A DNA stretch of 17,320 nt. Origin: Sedimenticola sp. GTDB taxonomy: Bacteria > Pseudomonadota > Gammaproteobacteria > Chromatiales > Chromatiaceae. Within the stretch, counting starts at the first letter, position 1. Each line of letters begins with the position of its first letter. The stretch spans positions 1 through 17,320 of the forward strand of contig JAUXBK010000026.1 in NCBI GenBank assembly GCA_030619405.1, given 5' to 3'. The notes beneath the pieces were generated by a model. That model had not been told where the DNA came from. It did not search any database and worked only from the letters and a program-made list of their open reading frames with translations. Position numbers and translations under genes: made by a program. Shown in pieces: positions 8,947-15,749 of this stretch.

Positions 8947-9648
8947 ATGTCTAAAGGTAAGCACGATACACCGCAGGACGGTGCCGAGGAGAAGGTAGAA
9001 TCCCGTATCGAATCCGTCCGCGAAGCGGCGGGAACGGTCAGTGAAGTGTCGGAGAGCCGGCGGAGATTTACCAAGGCGGGCCTGCTGGTGCCGCCGGTTT
9101 TGATGTCGGTGGCGTCGCGGCCTGTTTTGGGAGGAGGGGTAAATTGCCTCTCGAATGCGCTGTCAGGAAATCTCTCAAATCCTGATCGCGGGCTGTGCAA
9201 GAATGACTATTATGTGGACTGGACGGACGCAGATAATTGGTCGACAAATTGGCCACAAGGAACTGTTATGGGATGTGATGATTTGGGAGACATATCCCCT
9301 AAGCCGGATTCACTCAACGGTGACGGTGAAAATTTTCCCGCAGGGTGTGCTCAATGTCAGTCTGGCAACAGTGGAAACTGGAATGAACAATTTTGTAGTG
9401 ATGGAACTCCCTTCAATGCCGTTTTCTGCACAAGTGGTGAAGGACGGTCAATGTATCGCATCCTGTGCCAGGAACCCGATTCCGATGAAGCGGCGTGTGT
9501 CAAGGCGCTTTTATACGCTTTAACCTATGCCGACTATCCACTCCGTCCTATGCAGGTGCAAGATTTGTGTGCTGGGTTACATGATAATTTTTTATCGCAT
9601 CGCGGTGGTTTAAGAACCTACTTAGAGGGAACATGGGGTTTTCAGTAA
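8947..9648 (+). CDS. Cysteine-rich protein with internal twin-arginine-like signal; candidate HPr-rel-A substrate
   Basis: The 233-residue product has three parts. Residues 1-36 are polar, acidic and probably helical. SRRRFTK (37-43) followed by AGLLVPPVLMSVAS resembles a Tat (twin-arginine) signal, with a possible cut near SRPVLGGG (57-64). The remainder carries all ten cysteines (about 67, 84, 110, 134, 137, 150, 161, 174, 184 and 208), including a CAQC pair, plus NALSGNLSNP just after the signal, and ends in a more helical part. From memory, small proteins with an RR...K-AGL..P-VL-SRPV segment and an SGNLS motif occur in genomes with HPr-rel-A genes; I cannot name a family. A GAGGG site precedes the ATG, and a sigma-54 promoter lies 46 bases before that. 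Base composition is visibly more AT-rich than the neighbours. It converges on the nucleotidyltransferase gene 57 bases away. Confidence 0.85.
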   Translation: MSKGKHDTPQDGAEEKVESRIESVREAAGTVSEVSESRRRFTKAGLLVPPVLMSVASRPVLGGGVNCLSNALSGNLSNPDRGLCKNDYYVDWTDADNWSTNWPQGTVMGCDDLGDISPKPDSLNGDGENFPAGCAQCQSGNSGNWNEQFCSDGTPFNAVFCTSGEGRSMYRILCQEPDSDEAACVKALLYALTYADYPLRPMQVQDLCAGLHDNFLSHRGGLRTYLEGTWGFQ

Positions 9649-9674
9649 GTCATCAGGAGACACTGTTTCGGGTT

Positions 9675-9691
9675 TCACCGGTGATTTTTTT
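9675..9691 (+). terminator. Possible terminator of the RR-protein gene
   Basis: The palindrome TCACCGGTGA (9675-9684) is followed directly by seven T residues, 27 bases after the stop codon. The stem is short and has no natural loop, so termination may be weak. On the opposite strand the order is wrong for the nucleotidyltransferase gene. Confidence 0.3.
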
Positions 9692-9705
9692 CTCCGTGGG
9701 GGCAG

Positions 9706-10836
9706 TCACCCCTTATCAGCGTCAGCGATGATTTTTCGCAGTCCCTTGGGTATCTCAATCTCACCATTTCCCTCCTTCACCACCGCCTTATGCACAAGAT
9801 GCGGAATCAGCAGCCGCAATGGCATCCGCAAGTAGTGTGACCTGACATAGAGCATCCAGCGGGCGATCGAAGTCGAAAGCGTGTTGCAGGAGGTGTGGGC
9901 CGGCTGCAGCGCTTCCAGAAAAAGAAAATCCATCAACCTGCCCAACAGCCACCCCGGGCCCCAGGCGGATGCCGTTTCAGCGGTTTCCGCCGGGATGGCC
10001 CTCTGTAGCACCCGCTCCACGTATCTCAACCCATAATAGAGCGGCCGGCCGAGCTCCAGCAGCTCGGCGCGCTCGGTCAACCGCGCCCAGAACGCCTTCC
10101 CGGTTCCAAAATGGTTGAGCAGGATCTCCATGTCGACCAGGTCCCGCAGGCCGTTCTCCAGCTCCCCGTCGTGGAACAGGTGGGTCATGCTGTGCAGCAG
10201 CATATCCTCCGGGGCGAGCCAGTAGATATCCTCGTTGGCCGGGTCGGCCACCGCATTCGCGATCAGTTTCCCGGGGTCGGGGTGGAGGCGGGCGGTCAGC
10301 GGCAGGATCGAGTGGTGCACATCCAGCACCGTCTGTCGCTGTATATGCTGCAGGGGGGGCAGTTCGTGCATCCAGCGGCGGTAGTAGCGCTGGTCGTAGG
10401 CGTTGTTGTGGGTGCTTCGCCAGCCCCACCGTCGCAGCCTGGCCTCCACCTCCTTCAGCGCGGAACGGGGCACCAGGATGTCGATATCGTGGAACAGCCG
10501 GCCGTCGCTGTTGGGGAGGCCCGCCAGCACGTAGGCGGCGCCCTTCAGCACCACGATGGGGACGGCCAGGTCGTACAGGGCCTGTTGCAGCAGGCTCACC
10601 TCCCAGCGGATGGCCCTGTTCTGGCGTTTGACGATGAGCCGGGCCGAGCGAAGATGCTGGGCCACGCTGTGCGGAATCTCCGTCTGTGCCGGATGTTGCG
10701 CCAGCCGCACCCCGAGCTGTGCCAGCAGGTTGGCCGCCCGGGCCTGGCGCAGCAGAAGATCCCACTCCGCTGCTGAGTAGTGGCCCGCAGCGGCAGGGTC
10801 AAACAGGGTATCGGTCAGCAGGCAGCGCTCTTTCAT
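9706..10836 (-). CDS. Nucleotidyltransferase-family protein of the HPr-rel-A set
   Basis: The 376-residue protein fits the uncharacterised nucleotidyltransferase family PF14907. It has the conserved VVLKGAAYVLAGLP (about 95-108), then HDIDILVP (116-123), whose DxD would bind metal as in polymerase-beta-type transferases, and LDVHHSI (171-177), the third conserved block. This fold usually transfers a nucleotide to a protein, sugar or small molecule; the target is unknown. The C-terminal half is helical and basic toward the end. The start is the ATG at 10834-10836; no strong binding site is visible. It is the last of three same-strand genes (PqqD-like, HprK-related, this), but a 257-base gap with an inverted repeat separates it from the kinase gene. 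It has no signal peptide and should be cytoplasmic. Confidence 0.85.
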   Translation of the reverse strand: MKERCLLTDTLFDPAAAGHYSAAEWDLLLRQARAANLLAQLGVRLAQHPAQTEIPHSVAQHLRSARLIVKRQNRAIRWEVSLLQQALYDLAVPIVVLKGAAYVLAGLPNSDGRLFHDIDILVPRSALKEVEARLRRWGWRSTHNNAYDQRYYRRWMHELPPLQHIQRQTVLDVHHSILPLTARLHPDPGKLIANAVADPANEDIYWLAPEDMLLHSMTHLFHDGELENGLRDLVDMEILLNHFGTGKAFWARLTERAELLELGRPLYYGLRYVERVLQRAIPAETAETASAWGPGWLLGRLMDFLFLEALQPAHTSCNTLSTSIARWMLYVRSHYLRMPLRLLIPHLVHKAVVKEGNGEIEIPKGLRKIIADADKG

Positions 10837-10913
10837 GGGGTGTCTGTCGGGTTATAGGATCGGCGTGTGATTTCAGACTTCGCCTTTTCCGTTCAAAATT
10901 GTTTCGATAAATG

Positions 10914-11035
10914 GACAGGATTTACAGGATTACTCCTACTTTGTCAGATTTATAATCAAGCACCTGGTCACTGCTCAAGCCGGCTAATCTGACAAAGCAG
11001 AATTACATAGACCTGTAAATCCTGTTAATCCTGTC
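10914..11035. repeat. Family C inverted repeat between nucleotidyltransferase and kinase genes
   Basis: GACAGGATTTACAGGATTA at 10914-10932 faces TAAATCCTGTTAATCCTGTC at 11016-11035. Inside is a perfect 12-base inverted repeat, CTTTGTCAGATT at 10939-10950 with AATCTGACAAAG at 10986-10997. The nested hairpins fill most of the gap between two genes usually found together and could stop or stabilise the minus-strand transcript. Confidence 0.85.
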
Positions 11036-11093
11036 TGTCTTTGAAGCCGGGCGGTCTGCTGCCTAACCCGGGTAGTGCTCGGCGCCGTGGAAG

Positions 11094-11996
11094 TTACAGT
11101 AGCGCGTCGATCTCGGCAATGGCCGAATCGAGTTGCGAATAGCGGAGGTCGAAGGCCGGGCATCTCGAGACCAGCCTCTCCACGGTTCTGAATCCCTCCC
11201 TTCCCAGGATGTGGTAGTTGAAGCTCTGCTCCGCGATCCTGACCAGGGCACGGGTTTTTTCTACTTTATCGAGTTGAGAGTCGGCCGCTGCTGAGTAGGT
11301 TGGAAATATAATGTAACCGGGCCGGGTATCTCTATCGGCATGAACGATACTGTCAGCCGGGGGACGCATGTGCGCCACCGTCCCTTTGATCGTGTCAGTG
11401 ACGGGTGGGCCAACCAGCGTCTCGTCACCATAGTTTTTCATGATGGCGATGGATTCATTCTTCAGGCCGATGGGGCGGGGTACGGGCGTAATGCTCAGAT
11501 CTCCGGGATCGATCAATGCCATCTCGTCCGACAGCAACTGCCAACCCCGGCTGACCAGTGCCGCGCACAAGGTGCTCTTGCCGGCCCCGGGTTCGCCGGG
11601 AAAGATGATCGCCTGCCCGTTTTTGGCCACCACCGCCGCGTGGGTAATGAGGAACTGGTGTGAGGTGGTGGCGATACACCAGTTCAAACCCCATTCGAAC
11701 ATGGCGAAGGCCTGATCTTCGGGTAGAGGCTTGAAAGGTTTGAAACCGTCAAAGGAGAATATCGCCTGGGGGCGCACCCAGTGCCGGAGGCCGGCCGGGT
11801 TGTTGATCTGGATGTGAAAATCCACAAACGCATCTGCCTCTATCCTGGGGTAGTCACCATAGAAGAAGGCGATCTGTTCGGCGACCCTTCTCAATCGTGA
11901 CCGCAGACTGACAGCGAACGGGCCGATCTGAAGCCGCAGCCCATTGCTGCGCAACAGGCGGGCAATCTCACCCGGCTTGAGATCGAGGGGTTTCAC
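11094..11996 (-). CDS. HprK-related kinase A
   Basis: The 300-residue protein is distantly related to HPr kinase/phosphorylase and matches the HprK-related kinase A family (TIGR04352) along its full length. Recognisable blocks are GLRLQIGPFAVSLRS (19-33), FEWGLNWCIATTSHQFLITH (100-119), a Walker A GEPGAGKS (134-141), RGWQLLSDEMALI (150-162, equivalent to HprK's ADD region), PRPIGLKNESI (173-183) and GTVAHMRPPADSI (205-217). The ATP-binding residues are intact, so kinase or phosphatase activity is plausible; the substrate is unknown, and nothing ties it to HPr. The start is a GTG at 11994-11996 that gives the family's usual N-terminus. It lies between the PqqD-like and nucleotidyltransferase genes on the same strand, separated from each by about 250 bases of repeat-containing DNA. 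Confidence 0.93.
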   Translation of the reverse strand: MKPLDLKPGEIARLLRSNGLRLQIGPFAVSLRSRLRRVAEQIAFFYGDYPRIEADAFVDFHIQINNPAGLRHWVRPQAIFSFDGFKPFKPLPEDQAFAMFEWGLNWCIATTSHQFLITHAAVVAKNGQAIIFPGEPGAGKSTLCAALVSRGWQLLSDEMALIDPGDLSITPVPRPIGLKNESIAIMKNYGDETLVGPPVTDTIKGTVAHMRPPADSIVHADRDTRPGYIIFPTYSAAADSQLDKVEKTRALVRIAEQSFNYHILGREGFRTVERLVSRCPAFDLRYSQLDSAIAEIDALL

Positions 11997-12061
11997 GAAG
12001 CGTAAATGTTCACAGGAGTTCGAAGCTGGTGGGTTATCGATCGATCACACTCTATAAATCA

Positions 12062-12192
12062 GACAGGATTAACAAGATTTTTCAGGATTGACAGGTTTTT
12101 TATATATACACTGCATTTTCTACACAATGTGTTATATGGTTCTAACCCTTAACTCTATCCTGTTAATCTTGGGAAATCCTGTTAATCCTGTC
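12062..12192. repeat. Family C inverted repeat between kinase and PqqD-like genes
   Basis: GACAGGATTAACAAGATTTT followed by TCAGGATTGACAGG (12062-12095) faces ATCCTGTTAATCTTGGG and AAATCCTGTTAATCCTGTCC (about 12157-12192). Between them lies an AT-rich loop with TTTTTTATATATACA. Arrangement and position mirror the copy at 10914-11035, so both gaps within the HPr-rel-A genes hold the same kind of element. Confidence 0.85.
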
Positions 12193-12243
12193 CAAAATAA
12201 AATACGGCCGGAATCAAACCTGCTCTTTGACCCATGTGAGCGG

Positions 12244-12549
12244 CTACTGCGAAGCCGAGGAGAGGAGCAGACCCTTCTGTTCGAAGGTATGCAGGCTCAC
12301 GCTTATTGCGCTCAGCAGTTCTTCATCTACGGGCAAGTCAAAATATCGGACCGTTCGTTGGGCGAGTTTTTCTTCCGATATATCCTCGCTGCAAATGGTC
12401 TTCAACAGATAGGCGCCTAACGGGTTCAGCAGGAGCGTTTCTCCTGATCCTCGATGAAAGAAAACAGATGCCTCTTCATCCTCCCACTCTGCCCAAAGAA
12501 AGGAATCGGGAAAATTGGCCTTCCAGGTGATGTTGGATTCAGCTGTCAT
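12244..12549 (-). CDS. PqqD-like peptide-binding protein of the HPr-rel-A system
   Basis: The 101-residue protein has the PqqD-like fold seen in RiPP recognition elements. Beta strands with the turn FHRGSGETLLLNPLGAYLLK (31-50) and the helical stretch SEEKLAQRTVRYF (58-70) and DEELLSAISVSLHTFEQKGL (75-94) fit the HPr-rel-A PqqD subgroup (TIGR04353). PqqD proteins hold a precursor peptide and present it to modifying enzymes, so this one is the likely substrate-binding part of the set; its ligand is not known. It is the first of the three minus-strand genes. The ATG at 12547-12549 has no obvious binding site. Upstream lies a REPIN-like element, and no promoter could be assigned with confidence. 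Confidence 0.88.
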   Translation of the reverse strand: MTAESNITWKANFPDSFLWAEWEDEEASVFFHRGSGETLLLNPLGAYLLKTICSEDISEEKLAQRTVRYFDLPVDEELLSAISVSLHTFEQKGLLLSSASQ

Positions 12550-12572
12550 GGATATGGATCGATGAGGGGTAT

Positions 12573-12710
12573 CTTCTCAATAAGTTCAGGCAAGAATCTA
12601 AAACGTAGGGTGTATCAAGCGGAGCGGATACACCATGCTACGGAGCGTTGGTGGATCCGTCGCTGCGCTCCTTGATCCACCCTACCCGTTTGCTCCGGGT
12701 TATTGAGAAG
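12573..12710. repeat. REPIN/BIME-like paired palindrome 3 with outer inverted repeat
   Basis: GTAGGGTGTATCAAG at 12605-12619 faces CTTGATCCACCCTAC at 12671-12685 (one mismatch), and each half has its own hairpin (GTATC...GATAC and GGATC...GATCC). A further perfect 11-base pair, CTTCTCAATAA at 12573-12583 with its complement at 12700-12710, encloses the whole. It fills the gap between the PqqD-like gene and the end of glgP. The stem sequence differs from copies 1 and 2, but the GTAG heads are shared. Confidence 0.8.
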
Positions 12711-12745
12711 TTATGATGAGAGGGCATCGTCTGCCGGTGATTATA

Positions 12746-15217
12746 TCAGTCCAAGGCGTTAATTCCCCAGACCCGCTTCGCATATTCGGATACCGTCCGG
12801 TCACTGGAGAAGAAGCCCATACGCGCCGTATTGATCACCGCGCTGCGGAACCAGGCCTCCGGGTCGCGGTAGAGGCGGTCGGCCCGGGCGTCGCACGCCA
12901 GGTAGGCGCGGTAGTCGGCCAGCACCATGAAGGGGTCGCCGGCATAGAGCAGGCTCTCCACGATGGCGCGGTAGCGCTCCGGCTCCCCGGGTGAGAAGCG
13001 GCCGGCGCCGATCTGGTCGAGCGCCCGTTTCAGTTCCGGGTCGGCTGCATAGATGCCATAGGGATCATACCCCCGGCGCCTGGTCTTGGCCACCTGGTCG
13101 GTGGTGAGGCCGAAGGTGAAGATGTTCTCGGCCCCCACCTGGTCGTGTATCTCGATGTTGGCGCCATCCAGGGTGCCCATGGTGATGGCGCCGTTGAGGG
13201 CCAGCTTCATGTTGCCGGTGCCGGAGGCCTCCATGCCGGCGGTGGAGATCTGCTGGGAGAGATCGGCGGCGGGGATGATGTCGCCGGCGGTGGAGACGTC
13301 GTAGTTGGGGATGAACAGCAGCTTCAGGCGCCCTTTGACCACCGGGTCGCTGTCGATGGCGCAGGCCACGTCGTTGATCAGGCGGATGATCAGCTTGGCC
13401 ATGGCATAACCCGGCGCCGCTTTGCCGCCGATCAGGATGGTGCGGGGAACCAGTTCGCGCCCCGGGTCGTCGTTGAGGCGGTTGTAGAGGGTCACCACCC
13501 GCAGCAGGTTCAGCAGTTGACGCTTGTATTCGTGAATGCGCTTCACCTGCACGTCGAACAGGCTGTCGGGGTCGATGGTGGTGCCCAGGAAGCGCTGGAT
13601 CAGACGGGCCAGGCGGACCTTGTTGGCGTGTTTGGCGGCGGCGAATCCCGCTCTGAATCGGGCATCATCCGCCAGCGGCAGCAGTCGTTCCAACTGCTGC
13701 AGGTCATCGATCCAGCCGCTGCCGATGGCATCGCAGATCAGAGTGCTGAGTGCCGGGTTGGACTGGTGCAGCCAGCGCCGGGGGGTTATGCCGTTGGTGA
13801 TATTGATGATTTTGCCCGGGTAGAGGCGGTGGAAGTCGGCGAAGGTCTCCTGCTTCAGCAGTTGGGTGTGGAGGGCGGAGACGCCGTTCACCTTGTGGCT
13901 GCCGACGATGGCCAGATGGGCCATGCGCACCCGCCGGCCGTTGCTCTCCTCGATGATGGAGAGGCGCCGGAGCAGGTCCTGGTCCCCCGGGTACCGGTTG
14001 TTCACCTGTGCCAGAAACCGGCGGTTGATTTCGTAGATGATCTGCATGTGCCGTGGCAGCAGCCCCTCGATCAGCTTCAGGGGCCAGCTCTCCAGCGCCT
14101 CCGGCAGCAGGGTGTGATTGGTGTAGCTGAAGGTGCGGACGGTGATGTCCCAGGCCGGCTGCCACTCCAGCCGGTGCCGGTCCATGAGGATGCGCATCAA
14201 TTCCGGGATGGCGATGGCCGGGTGGGTATCGTTCAGCTGGATGGCCACTTTCTCCGGCAGTTGTCTCAGATCGCTGTGGTGCTGCAGGAAGCGGCGTACG
14301 ATATCCTGCAGCGAGGCGCTGACGAAGAAGTACTGCTGGCGCAGCCGCAGCTCCTGATTCTCCTGATTCCGGTCGTCCGGGTAGAGCACCTTGGAGAGGT
14401 TCTCCGACCGGGTCTTCCGCTCTACCGCCTTGACGTAGTTGCCCTGGTTGAAACAGCCCAGATCGAACTCGCTGCTGGCCCGGGCGGACCAGAGCCGGAG
14501 GTTGTTGACGGTCTCGGTGTGGTAGCCTGGGATCGGGGTATCGAAGGCCATGGCCATCACTTCATCCCCACCGCTCCACTGGTGCCTCAGCCCGCCGCTT
14601 TCATCCGTGGAAACCTGAACCTGCCCGCCAAAACGGATCGAGTACTTCACCTCCGGGCGGGCAAACTCCCAGGGATTTCCCGCCGCCAGCCAGTTTTCCG
14701 GCTGCTCCCGCTGCTGCCCGTCCTCGATCTGCTGGCGGAACATGCCGTACTCATAACGGATCCCATAACCGGTGCCGGGCAGGTCCAGGGTGGCAATGGA
14801 GTCCAGGATACAGGCGGCCAGGCGCCCCAGGCCCCCGTTGCCCAGGGCGGCATCGTGCTCGAGCGTCTGCATCGCCTCCAGGTCGAGTCCCAAGGCCTTC
14901 AGTGCCTGTGCCGTGTGATCACGAAAGCCGATATTGAGCAGGGCGTTGTTCAGGCTGCGGCCGATGAGGAACTCCAGGGAGAGATAGTAGACCCGCTTGC
15001 AGTCACGGCGGGCGTAGTTGCGATGGGTCTCCATCCAGCGCTCGATCAACCGGTCCCGTACCGCGTAAGAGAGGGCCCGCAGCCAGTCGTGGTCGACCGC
15101 GGTAAAAGGGTCTTTGCCGATGGAGTAGACCAGTCGGTTGTTGATGGCGCGCTGGATCTCTTCCGGGTCTGTGCTCAGATAGCCGTGGTCGTCTCTGTTG
15201 GGGTCGAATGCGCTCAT
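12746..15217 (-). CDS. glgP: Glycogen/starch phosphorylase
   Basis: The 823-residue protein is a GT35 alpha-glucan phosphorylase, which releases glucose 1-phosphate from glycogen with pyridoxal phosphate as cofactor, in the cytoplasm. The N-terminal part has RVYYLSLEFLIGRSLNNALL and EHDAALGNGGLGRLAACILD. The C-terminal half carries EASGTGNMKLALNGAITMGT, whose lysine binds the cofactor, then LDGANIEI. FDVQVKRIHEYKRQLLNLLR and INITNGITPRRWL are also classic family blocks. Length matches E. coli GlgP (815). The ATG at 15215-15217 gives a normal N-terminus. No other glycogen gene is in the window, and gaps of about 200 and 530 bases on either side suggest a single-gene transcript. Its need for pyridoxal phosphate is a loose link to pdxA only. 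Confidence 0.97.
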   Translation of the reverse strand: MSAFDPNRDDHGYLSTDPEEIQRAINNRLVYSIGKDPFTAVDHDWLRALSYAVRDRLIERWMETHRNYARRDCKRVYYLSLEFLIGRSLNNALLNIGFRDHTAQALKALGLDLEAMQTLEHDAALGNGGLGRLAACILDSIATLDLPGTGYGIRYEYGMFRQQIEDGQQREQPENWLAAGNPWEFARPEVKYSIRFGGQVQVSTDESGGLRHQWSGGDEVMAMAFDTPIPGYHTETVNNLRLWSARASSEFDLGCFNQGNYVKAVERKTRSENLSKVLYPDDRNQENQELRLRQQYFFVSASLQDIVRRFLQHHSDLRQLPEKVAIQLNDTHPAIAIPELMRILMDRHRLEWQPAWDITVRTFSYTNHTLLPEALESWPLKLIEGLLPRHMQIIYEINRRFLAQVNNRYPGDQDLLRRLSIIEESNGRRVRMAHLAIVGSHKVNGVSALHTQLLKQETFADFHRLYPGKIINITNGITPRRWLHQSNPALSTLICDAIGSGWIDDLQQLERLLPLADDARFRAGFAAAKHANKVRLARLIQRFLGTTIDPDSLFDVQVKRIHEYKRQLLNLLRVVTLYNRLNDDPGRELVPRTILIGGKAAPGYAMAKLIIRLINDVACAIDSDPVVKGRLKLLFIPNYDVSTAGDIIPAADLSQQISTAGMEASGTGNMKLALNGAITMGTLDGANIEIHDQVGAENIFTFGLTTDQVAKTRRRGYDPYGIYAADPELKRALDQIGAGRFSPGEPERYRAIVESLLYAGDPFMVLADYRAYLACDARADRLYRDPEAWFRSAVINTARMGFFSSDRTVSEYAKRVWGINALD

Positions 15218-15345
15218 TGCTCTGCCCGGCAGCTGGGATCACCGGCTGCATAGGAGGTATCTTAAAAATCGTCTCTGGAATTAGCGGCAGAGCGCAGAAA
15301 AATATGAGGCGGGCAGGCGTCGGAAGTCAGAATTATAGAATTACT

Positions 15346-15663
15346 ACCTAGATCCTGCAAGTGATCGTGCTTACAGAGCAGCAATTCTCAATATGGAAAC
15401 AGAGTGCACATATCTAACCACAGTTTTCACCACGAAGGACACGAAGAGCACGAAGAATTCTTATTTTTAAATGTTTCTTCGTGTTCTTCGTGGTGATTCT
15501 TTTCCCATATTTAGAATTGCTGGCTTACAGAGTGCAAGATATTGATTCGTAGAGCTAATTTGCGACCGAGTGGAATCCTTATTGTGATTTCCAAGGGAGC
15601 AAATATCGCTATACGGATCAAGAGCTCGTGCTATGTGAGTGTGAGCACTTGCAGGATCTAGGT
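15346..15663. repeat. 318-base element bounded by a perfect 18-base inverted repeat
   Basis: ACCTAGATCCTGCAAGTG at 15346-15363 recurs exactly inverted at 15646-15663. The interior contains the complete family B hairpin at 15380-15521 but no open reading frame of note. Terminal inverted repeats around a short non-coding segment resemble a miniature transposable element (MITE). I see no clear target-site duplication outside the ends, so mobility is unproven. Confidence 0.7.
15380..15521. repeat. Family B inverted repeat, complete copy
   Basis: Outer arms AGCAATTCTCAATATGG (15380-15396) and CCATATTTAGAATTGCT (15505-15521) enclose inner arms: CACCACGAAGGACACGAAG (15428-15446, followed by AGCACGAAG) and CTTCGTGTTCTTCGTGGTGA (15477-15496). 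The inner left arm is a run of three nine-base CACGAAGGA-like units. A second complete copy is at 17124-17240. Confidence 0.85.
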
Positions 15664-15749
15664 GCTAGTTCCCAATGACCGCTTTGTTCTTCTCCGTGTC
15701 TCCGTGTGAGGCAATTCTTTCGTTCCGAGTTATGGGTAGTGGCATGGGC

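Larger units (their letters stand above)
15218..15749. other. glgP-purD intergenic region, no gene seen
   Basis: This 532-base stretch has no credible reading frame. It is dominated by nested inverted repeats, listed separately: an outer 18-base pair and a family B element inside it. The glgP promoter should lie near 15218-15345; I could not pick out a convincing one. The segment 15664-15749 next to the purD stop shows nothing further. Confidence 0.6.

Noticed and set aside
9675..9720. A bidirectional terminator between the convergent genes
   Set aside because: Only the plus-strand side has a T-run after the palindrome. On the minus strand GGGGTGACTGCCCC is not followed by T residues, so only a weak one-way call was kept.
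8396..12192. Repeated ACAGGATT tracts as a possible CRISPR array
   Set aside because: Units are only nine bases, contiguous and imperfect, with no regular spacers of 25-40 bases and no cas genes nearby.
13145..15253. A 702-codon open frame on the plus strand
   Set aside because: It is exactly antisense to glgP, whose family motifs are unmistakable. Its composition (Gly, Gln, Val, Asp-rich, no motif) is that of a GC-rich shadow frame.
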